From an uncultured Eggerthellaceae bacterium (GTDB lineage Bacteria > Actinomycetota > Coriobacteriia > Coriobacteriales > Eggerthellaceae): a stretch of DNA of 9,151 nucleotides. Made by a program: the position numbers and the translations under genes. Below, piece after piece: positions 1 to 5,511 of the stretch. The stretch spans positions 1 through 9,151 of the forward strand of contig CASTMW010000066.1 in NCBI GenBank assembly GCA_949450265.1. The letters run 5' to 3'. Numbering within the stretch: position 1 is the stretch's first letter; each line of letters begins with the position of its first letter. The notes beneath the pieces were generated by a model, which saw only the letters and a list, made by a program, of their open reading frames with translations, was not told where the DNA came from and did no database searches.

Positions 1-1
1 C

Positions 2-1270
2 ATCAAATGGCTCATCGAAGAATATGACCTGGATGTCATCGCGGTGGCCGGAGACCTTGGGCAAGACCATGAAGGGCTCGAAGCGGTGAAGGCGAAGGCG
101 ATCAAGAGCGGCGCGCTCGATTGCATCATCGTGGACATGCGCCAGACGTTCGCGGAGGAATACCTGGCCTGTGCGCTGGCTGCCAATGCCATGTACGAGA
201 ACAAGTACCCGTTGGTGAGCGCCCTGTCGCGGCCACTGATCTCAAAGCATCTCGTGGATGCAGCCCATCGGTTCGGCGCGAAGTACATCGCGCACGGCTG
301 CACGGGCAAGGGCAACGACCAGGTCAGATTCGAGGCATCCATCCTTATGCTCGATCCATCCTTAGAGATCATCTCGCCGGTGCGCGAGTGGGACCTCGGC
401 TCGCGCGAGGAAGAGATGGCGTGGGCCGCAGCGCACGGCATCGAGGTTCCCACCACGAAGACATCGCCCTATTCCATCGATGATAACCTGTGGGGCCGTG
501 CGATCGAATGTGGCGTGCTGGAGGATCCGTGGGCAGAGCCGCCTTCGGACATCTACACCATGACGGTGGACCCGGCAAGCGCTCCGGATGCTGCCGCCTA
601 TGTCGAAGTGACCTTTGAGGCGGGCGTGCCCGTTGCGCTGGATGGCCAGCCCATGGCACTGCTCGACATCGTGGGCGCGATGAACGGCATCGCGGGGAGC
701 AATGGATATGGTCGCATCGACATGATCGAGAACAGGCTTGTGGGCGTGAAGAGCCGCGAATGTTATGAGGTGCCGGGGGCCTTGGCGCTGATCTGTGCAC
801 ACAAAGCGCTCGAAGATTTGTGCCTTGAGCGCAGTGTGCTCCATTACAAGCTGGGAATAGAGCAGAGTTGGGCCGAACAGGTCTACAACGGCCTGTGGTT
901 CTCTCCGCTCAAGGAGGCGCTCGATGCGTTCATCGCGGATACGCAGCAATGCGTTACCGGTACCGTTCGCTTGAAGTTCTACAAGGGCAGCTGCGTGGCG
1001 GTGGGACGCACGAGCGATTATTCGCTCTACGACCATGGGCTGGCTACCTATGATGCTTCGGACCAGTTCGACCACGGTGCCGCGAAGGGCTTCATCGACC
1101 TCCACACGCTGCCTTGCAAGGTGTGGGCGCAGAACCGGATCGCCATGAACGCCAAGATGGACCAGTTCAAGACGGTCGGGGTGGCATCGCATACCGCAGA
1201 CGGCGAAGACTCGGATATCGTGCGCGCCGCCGAGGCTGCCATGTACCAAGAGCAACCGGCGGAGGTGTGA
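2..1270 (+). CDS. argG: Argininosuccinate synthase, 5'-truncated by window edge
   Basis: ArgG joins citrulline and aspartate, using ATP, to make argininosuccinate in the cytoplasm, the penultimate step of arginine synthesis. The reading frame is open from base 2, and the visible part is 422 codons plus TGA. It begins with IKWLIEEYDLDVIAVAGDLG, which in this family follows directly after the ATP-binding SGGLDTS motif. So only about 15-25 residues and the start codon are missing, and the GTG at 44 is not the real start. The family signature GCTGKGNDQVRFE lies at 296-334. Further family blocks are SIDDNLWGRAIE, IEQSWAEQVYNGLWFSPL and FDHGAAKGFIDL. After the usual family end (WAQ, 1124-1132) there is a tail of 45 residues, which looks longer than in typical members of about 400 residues. 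argH follows after two bases, and the argH ribosome site lies inside the last codons, so the two are co-transcribed. Identity is very secure. Confidence 0.97.
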   Translation: MKWLIEEYDLDVIAVAGDLGQDHEGLEAVKAKAIKSGALDCIIVDMRQTFAEEYLACALAANAMYENKYPLVSALSRPLISKHLVDAAHRFGAKYIAHGCTGKGNDQVRFEASILMLDPSLEIISPVREWDLGSREEEMAWAAAHGIEVPTTKTSPYSIDDNLWGRAIECGVLEDPWAEPPSDIYTMTVDPASAPDAAAYVEVTFEAGVPVALDGQPMALLDIVGAMNGIAGSNGYGRIDMIENRLVGVKSRECYEVPGALALICAHKALEDLCLERSVLHYKLGIEQSWAEQVYNGLWFSPLKEALDAFIADTQQCVTGTVRLKFYKGSCVAVGRTSDYSLYDHGLATYDASDQFDHGAAKGFIDLHTLPCKVWAQNRIAMNAKMDQFKTVGVASHTADGEDSDIVRAAEAAMYQEQPAEV

Positions 1271-1272
1271 GC

Positions 1273-2691
1273 ATGGCGTTGTGGAGTGGGCGGTTCGAAT
1301 CGGGGCAAGACGAGTTCCTTCAGCGTTTCGGCGCGTCGCTTCCGATCGACCAGAGGATGTACGCGCAGGATATTGCCGGGTCCATCGCGCATGCCCATAT
1401 GCTGGCAGCCCAGGGTATCATCAGCGCGCACGATGCGGACGCCATCTGTGAGGGCCTTGCATCCATCCAGCAGGATATCCAGCACGGCACGCTGGCCTTC
1501 GATATCTCCGGTGAGGATATCCATATGGCTATCGAAGCTGAATTGACGCGGCGCATCGGCGATGCGGGCGCGCGGCTCCATACGGCGCGCAGTCGCAACG
1601 ATCAGGTCGCGACCGATACGCGCCTCTACGCGAAGGCTCTTGCCTGCAAGCTCATGGAAGCCGCTCTTGACCTGCGCCGAGCGCTCATCGAGCAGGCGCA
1701 GCGCTCCGATCAGGTCATCATGCCTGGCTACACACACATGCAGCATGCGCAGCCCGTCATCTTCGCGCATCATCTGCTCGCCTATTCGTGGATGCTCGCC
1801 CGCGACCACGAGCGCCTTCTTGCCGCATACCGCGCAGCTGATACGTGCCCGCTGGGCTCGGCGGCCTTGGCGGGCACCACCTGGCCGATCGACCGTGGCG
1901 CCACCGCGCACGAGCTCGGGTTTGCCGCTTGCACGGAGAATTCGCTCGATGCCGTTTCCGATCGCGATTTTCTGCTGGACCTCCTTCATGCTTGCAGTGT
2001 GATGGCGGTGCATCTGAGTCGCCTTGCCGAGGAGATCGTTCTGTGGTCTACGGCAGAGTTCGGCTTCATCACGCTTTCGGATGCCTATTCCACTGGCTCG
2101 TCCATCATGCCGCAAAAGAAGAATCCCGATTTTGCTGAGCTCATCCGCGGCAAGACGGGTCGTGTGGTGGGGGACATGGTCTCGCTCCTAGTCACGCTGA
2201 AGGGCCTGCCGCTCGCGTACAACAAGGATATGCAGGAGGACAAGGAATGCACTTTCGATGCGGCCGATACGCTCATCGATTGCCTTACCTGCGCGACCGG
2301 CATGATAGCCACCATGACGGTGCATGCCGATGTCATGCGCCGTGCAGCAGGCGAGGGGTATCTGGCTGCCACCGACCTTGCCGATTACCTTGCGAAGAAG
2401 GGCCTGCCCTTCCGACAAGCTCACGAGGTGGTCGGCCATCTGGTGTTGCTGTGCGAGAAGCGCGGGTGTGATCTGGAGGACCTCTCCTTAGATGATCTTC
2501 AGGCGGAATGCGACCTGTTCGAAGCCGATGCGCTCCGCTGCCTTGACCTTCGCTCGATTGTGGATGCGCGGACCTCGCAGGGAGGCACCGCCCCCCAGGC
2601 AGTGGCGCAGCAGATTGCCCATGCCACCGATGCGCTGGCCCGCGACGGTCGCCTCTGCGCTGACCTGGGAAGCGGTTGCTGCGTGCAATAA
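1273..2691 (+). CDS. argH: Argininosuccinate lyase
   Basis: ArgH splits argininosuccinate into arginine and fumarate, the last step of arginine synthesis. It belongs to the fumarase/aspartase superfamily of cytoplasmic homotetramers. The product is 472 residues, normal for the family. The start ATG at 1273 is chosen because GGAGGT (1261-1266) lies 6-7 bases upstream and the protein then opens with the family's LWSGRF block. The frame is open further upstream, but only as an out-of-frame reading of argG. Conserved blocks in order: HTARSRNDQ (residues 103-111); GYTHMQHAQP (152-161), in which T154-H155 match the Thr-His pair of the lyase active site; and the superfamily signature GSSIMPQKKNPD (275-286), with the catalytic serine in S276/S277. 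The gene is complete, with no frameshift. The two-base gap after argG points to an arg operon whose upstream genes are outside the window. No ArgR operator could be judged because the operon promoter is not included. Confidence 0.97.
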   Translation: MALWSGRFESGQDEFLQRFGASLPIDQRMYAQDIAGSIAHAHMLAAQGIISAHDADAICEGLASIQQDIQHGTLAFDISGEDIHMAIEAELTRRIGDAGARLHTARSRNDQVATDTRLYAKALACKLMEAALDLRRALIEQAQRSDQVIMPGYTHMQHAQPVIFAHHLLAYSWMLARDHERLLAAYRAADTCPLGSAALAGTTWPIDRGATAHELGFAACTENSLDAVSDRDFLLDLLHACSVMAVHLSRLAEEIVLWSTAEFGFITLSDAYSTGSSIMPQKKNPDFAELIRGKTGRVVGDMVSLLVTLKGLPLAYNKDMQEDKECTFDAADTLIDCLTCATGMIATMTVHADVMRRAAGEGYLAATDLADYLAKKGLPFRQAHEVVGHLVLLCEKRGCDLEDLSLDDLQAECDLFEADALRCLDLRSIVDARTSQGGTAPQAVAQQIAHATDALARDGRLCADLGSGCCVQ

Positions 2692-2766
2692 CGGATTTAC
2701 TATGATGGATCCCATCTCCCTCTAGCCGGATGCTAGAATGTTGCGAAACCGCGAGAAGGAGCATGA
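2692..2766 (+). promoter_or_regulatory. argH-PBP gap with possible promoter
   Basis: This 75-base gap separates the arginine genes from the penicillin-binding protein gene. It contains an extended -10-like element, TGCTAGAAT (2731-2739), and a second -10-like hexamer, TATGAT (2701-2706), with TTGCTG 19 bases upstream inside the argH end. Neither has a strong, well-spaced -35. A perfect 6-base inverted repeat (TCTAGC 2721-2726, GCTAGA 2732-2737, loop of five) overlaps the first element. It lacks a T-run, so it does not look like an intrinsic terminator. A promoter is expected here because the flanking genes serve different pathways, but the exact position is uncertain. Confidence 0.3.
2756..2761 (+). 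promoter_or_regulatory. Ribosome binding site that fixes the PBP start
   Basis: AAGGAG lies five bases before the GTG at 2767. An ATG at 2763 is only one base from this site, is in another frame, and ends at TAA after 11 codons. A TGA (2764-2766) stands in frame directly before the GTG. No upstream start is therefore possible, and GTG 2767 is the best start. Confidence 0.7.
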
Positions 2767-4938
2767 GTGGCATCACGCGCCGTCAAGAAACGTCATAACA
2801 TCAAGAAGAAGAACGGCAAGGTGATCGCACTTTCTATATTGGCGATCGTCGCTGCCGTCGCGCTCTCCTGTGTCATCGGAGTATCAGCTCTGGCCAGCAC
2901 ATGGCTCGAAGACCTGCCCGACTACACCGATTCGGACGCCTTTAACACGTCCGCCACCTCGGTGGTGTACGCCTCCGACGGTCAAACGGTGCTCGCTGAG
3001 TTCCAGCTTGAGAATCGCTATCCTGTCGAGGCGGACGTCATCACGGACTATGTGAAGCATGGCACCGTTGCTACTGAGGACGAGCGCTTCTACACGCACA
3101 ACGGTTTCGACACCATGGGCACCGCCCGCGCGCTTGTGAACAACATCACCGGTGGCGCGCTCGAGGGCGGCTCCACCATCACCCAGCAACTCGTTCGCAA
3201 CACCATTCTCTCCGAAGAGATGACCGATATCTCCTTCAAGCGCAAGCTGCGCGAGGTCTACATCGCTTTGAAGATGGAAGAGCTCTACGACAAGGATCAG
3301 ATACTGCTCATGTATCTGAACACCATCAACTACGGCTCGGGCGCCTACGGTATCGAAGCAGCCGCGCAGCGCTATTTCTCCAAGCATGCGGCCGATCTGA
3401 CGCTGGCCGAATCCGCCACACTGGTGGGCATTCCGCAGTCGCCCACGTACAACAATCCCATCAACAGCCCGTCGAATTGCGTAGCGCGTCGCAACCTTGT
3501 GCTGGACCGCATGACCTCGAACGGCTACATCACCCAAGAGGAAGCGGACGCGGCCAAGGCCGAAGAGCTGGTCTTGAACCCCACGGAGTTCTCCATGACC
3601 GGTATCAAGCAGTATCCCTATTTCACGAGCTATGTGCGCAATCAGCTTCAGAACACCGATGGCAAGTATGCGTTCAGCACAGCCGACCTCTTCTCAGGCG
3701 GCCTTGAGATCATCACAACGTTGGATGTGGATGCGCAGGCTGCGGCCGAGGCAGCTGCGGCCGAGAAGGTGCAGCAGGCAGGTTCCGACTTCGAAGTGGC
3801 CATGGTAGCCACCGAGCCTGATACAGGCTACATCCGCGCCATGGTGGGTGGCAACAACGACACCTACGATGCCGATCAGGTGAACATGGCTACCGGCGAA
3901 GGCGGTTCGGGTCGCCAGCCCGGCTCGTCCTTCAAGACCTTCACGTTGGTGGCGGCCCTTGAAGAGGGCATCGATCCTGCCACTGTCATCGATGCTGGCA
4001 GGAACTACGAAGTGGAAGGCACCGATCAGATCGTCCACAACAGCGGCAATAAGGACTATGGCACTCGTCCCATCTCTTCTGCGTTCGCCGTGTCGTCCAA
4101 CACCGCTTTCATGCGCTTGATCATGTCGGTAGGCGTCGATAAGGTCATCGACGTGGCGCATCGCATGGGCATCAACTCCAACCTTCAGGAAGTGGGGGGC
4201 CTTACCTTAGGCATCTCGTCGGTCAATCCCTTGGAGATGTCCAACGCCTATGCCACCATCGCGAACGGTGGCATCCATTACGATCCCGAGTGCATCCTGG
4301 AGATCAAGGACCGCAAAGGCAACGTCATCGTGGATAATTCCGACCCCGAAGGGGAGCGGGTCCTCGACGAAGAAGTAGCCGTTGCGGCGCTCGAGGTGAT
4401 GGAAGGCGTCATCTCCGGCGGTACGGGCACGGCGGCTCAGCTTGCCACCAGCCAGCCTGTTGCTGGTAAGACCGGCACCACCGAAACCAACAAGGACAGC
4501 TGGTTTGTGGGCATAACCCCGCAAATGTCCGTTGCCATCTGGCTGGGGGACCGGGCACCCACCTACGATGAAGCGCGTCCGGTCTATGCAACGGCGGCCA
4601 GCGCATTCCCTGCGTTTATGAACGTCATCTTGCGAGGGCAGGAGATTCGTCAGTGGCCCACTGCGGATGCGCCCGAATACCAAGAGGATTATGTGGATGA
4701 GAAGAACCACATCGGCAAGGGTTCGTGGTCCTATTACGAAGAGCGCAGGCAGCAGCAGGAAGCGGAAGAGGAAGAGCGCCGCAGGCAAGAGGAAGAAGCC
4801 GAGAACAACAAGCCTGCTGCATCATCTTCTTCGGCAGCCACCACCGCGAAACCTTCTCCTGGTGGTAGCTCATCGTCGAGCAGCGCGGCCACCAGTAGCA
4901 GCGCTGCCACCTCGCAACCCGTACCCGCTCGACCGTAG
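2767..4938 (+). CDS. Class A penicillin-binding protein (bifunctional transglycosylase/transpeptidase)
   Basis: This enzyme polymerises lipid II into glycan strands and cross-links the peptides on the outer face of the membrane. The product has 723 residues. A Lys/Arg-rich cytoplasmic end (1-18) and one membrane segment (about 19-44) give a type II anchor. The GT51 transglycosylase domain follows: EDERFYTHNG (104-113, catalytic E104), GGSTITQQ (134-141), RKLRE (159-163, second catalytic E163) and MYLNTINYGSGAYG (182-195). The transpeptidase domain has all three penicilloyl-serine motifs: SSFK (387-390, nucleophile S387), SSN (443-445) and KTG (568-570). After about residue 655 comes a charged, Glu/Arg/Gln-rich probable coiled coil, then a Ser/Ala/Thr/Pro low-complexity tail. 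No PASTA repeats are present. The start is GTG, fixed by an in-frame stop just upstream. All catalytic residues are present, so the protein should be active. Which PBP1/PonA paralogue it is cannot be told from the window alone. Confidence 0.95.
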   Translation: MASRAVKKRHNIKKKNGKVIALSILAIVAAVALSCVIGVSALASTWLEDLPDYTDSDAFNTSATSVVYASDGQTVLAEFQLENRYPVEADVITDYVKHGTVATEDERFYTHNGFDTMGTARALVNNITGGALEGGSTITQQLVRNTILSEEMTDISFKRKLREVYIALKMEELYDKDQILLMYLNTINYGSGAYGIEAAAQRYFSKHAADLTLAESATLVGIPQSPTYNNPINSPSNCVARRNLVLDRMTSNGYITQEEADAAKAEELVLNPTEFSMTGIKQYPYFTSYVRNQLQNTDGKYAFSTADLFSGGLEIITTLDVDAQAAAEAAAAEKVQQAGSDFEVAMVATEPDTGYIRAMVGGNNDTYDADQVNMATGEGGSGRQPGSSFKTFTLVAALEEGIDPATVIDAGRNYEVEGTDQIVHNSGNKDYGTRPISSAFAVSSNTAFMRLIMSVGVDKVIDVAHRMGINSNLQEVGGLTLGISSVNPLEMSNAYATIANGGIHYDPECILEIKDRKGNVIVDNSDPEGERVLDEEVAVAALEVMEGVISGGTGTAAQLATSQPVAGKTGTTETNKDSWFVGITPQMSVAIWLGDRAPTYDEARPVYATAASAFPAFMNVILRGQEIRQWPTADAPEYQEDYVDEKNHIGKGSWSYYEERRQQQEAEEEERRRQEEEAENNKPAASSSSAATTAKPSPGGSSSSSSAATSSSAATSQPVPARP
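4729..4935 (+). other. Low-complexity PBP C-terminal tail (coiled coil plus Ser/Ala-rich)
   Basis: This stretch codes for residues 655-723 of the penicillin-binding protein. The first part (about 658-685) is almost entirely Glu, Gln, Arg and Ala and probably forms an extended helix or coiled coil. The rest is Ser, Ala, Thr, Pro and Gly with runs of six serines. The serine codons are mixed (TCA, TCT, TCG, AGC, AGT), so this is a composition-selected linker more than a recent triplet-repeat expansion. It lies outside the membrane, after the transpeptidase domain, and may span or contact the wall. Confidence 0.8.
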
Positions 4939-4950
4939 GAGAGCTGTATC

Positions 4951-4977
4951 TTCGCATCGGCAGCATTGCAGTATAAT
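4951..4977 (+). promoter_or_regulatory. Probable promoter of the lipoprotein-U32 unit
   Basis: A consensus -10 hexamer TATAAT (4972-4977) stands 36 bases before the lipoprotein start, in otherwise GC-rich DNA. The best -35 is TTCGCA (4951-4956; 4 of 6 matches to TTGACA), at a short spacing of 15 bases. Transcription would begin near 4984, giving a leader of about 30 bases. A 6-base inverted repeat (TCGCAT 4952-4957, ATGCGA 4981-4986) brackets the -10. The PBP gene stops at 4938, and no terminator hairpin with a T-run was seen in the 75-base gap (4939-5013). Confidence 0.5.
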
Positions 4978-5002
4978 CTCATGCGACACTTTTACCTCCG
5001 AT

Positions 5003-5007
5003 AGGAG
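5003..5007 (+). promoter_or_regulatory. Ribosome binding site of the lipoprotein gene
   Basis: AGGAG lies six bases before the ATG at 5014 and nine before a second in-frame ATG at 5017, so either could be used. An ATG at 5010 is only two bases away, in another frame, and is rejected. CTCC at 4996-4999 could pair with GGAG at 5004-5007 across a GATA loop, a weak four-pair stem. Confidence 0.65.
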
Positions 5008-5013
5008 AGATGC

Positions 5014-5511
5014 ATGATGCGCTTCATCCGTACGACCTTCGTTGTGGCTTGCGTTGCGGTCCTTGCCGTGGCGCTGGCTGCTTGCACCGCACCGCAAACC
5101 ACCAGCAGTCAAGAGGACAGCGTGACCGCCAATCGGCAGTATATGTCCTTGCTCAGCCAGATGTCCGACGATCTGGCCGCGAAGCTCGAAGGCTTCTCCG
5201 ACGCCGTTTCGCGCAACGATACCGTCGGCATGCGCACGCAGGCTGACAACGCGTTCCAGGTCATCGAGCAAATGCGTCAGGAAGATGCGCCTGATGACCT
5301 CAAGGAACTGCGCGACGGGTATCTGGAAGCGTGCGAGGGCCTTGAAGATGCCCTCAGCTCTTACATTGAACTCTACGACAACGTGGTATCATCCCAGCCG
5401 ATGGACCAGGCGGCTTACACTGATCGTATCAAGGATATCCAGGATAGCTACGATGCGGCTGTGGCGAAGCTCACCGAAACGGACCAGAAAGCAACCGAGC
5501 TCCAGAAATGA
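5014..5511 (+). CDS. Small helical lipoprotein of unknown function
   Basis: I do not recognise this 165-residue protein as a named family. Residues 1-24 form a lipoprotein signal: basic MMRFIR, a hydrophobic core, and the lipobox LAAC with the lipidated cysteine at C24. The mature protein would be anchored to the outer face of the cytoplasmic membrane. A short Thr/Ser/Gln linker (25-36) follows. The rest reads as four mainly acidic amphipathic helices, about 37-68, 70-90, 92-126 and 129-163, suggesting a helical bundle. No catalytic motif or repeat is evident, and the only mature cysteine besides C24 is C107. The start is ATG 5014 (or 5017), behind a good ribosome site and a TATAAT promoter candidate. 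The stop overlaps the start of the U32 gene by four bases (ATGA), so the two are expected to be translated together. That the gene is real is well supported by the signal peptide, ribosome site and tight coupling; the function is open. Confidence 0.85.
   Translation: MMRFIRTTFVVACVAVLAVALAACTAPQTTSSQEDSVTANRQYMSLLSQMSDDLAAKLEGFSDAVSRNDTVGMRTQADNAFQVIEQMRQEDAPDDLKELRDGYLEACEGLEDALSSYIELYDNVVSSQPMDQAAYTDRIKDIQDSYDAAVAKLTETDQKATELQK

Noticed and set aside
1114..1272. Upstream extension of argH by 53 codons
   Set aside because: This part is argG read in another frame. The strong GGAGGT and the family N terminus mark ATG 1273 as the start.
1048..2115. 355-codon open frame on the - strand opposite argG and argH
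   Set aside because: Antisense shadow of two certain genes, with no recognisable motif and no ribosome site.
2763..2798. 11-codon mini reading frame at the PBP start as a leader peptide
   Set aside because: Its ATG is one base from the ribosome site, and nothing in its sequence suggests attenuation.
4939..5013. Intrinsic terminator after the PBP gene
   Set aside because: The TTTT at 4990-4993 is not preceded by a stable GC-rich hairpin. The only stem found (4996-5007) has four pairs and no following T-run.
5010..5246. 78-codon + strand frame starting just before the lipoprotein
   Set aside because: The ATG is two bases from the ribosome site, and the product lacks the clear signal peptide and lipobox seen in the 5014 frame.
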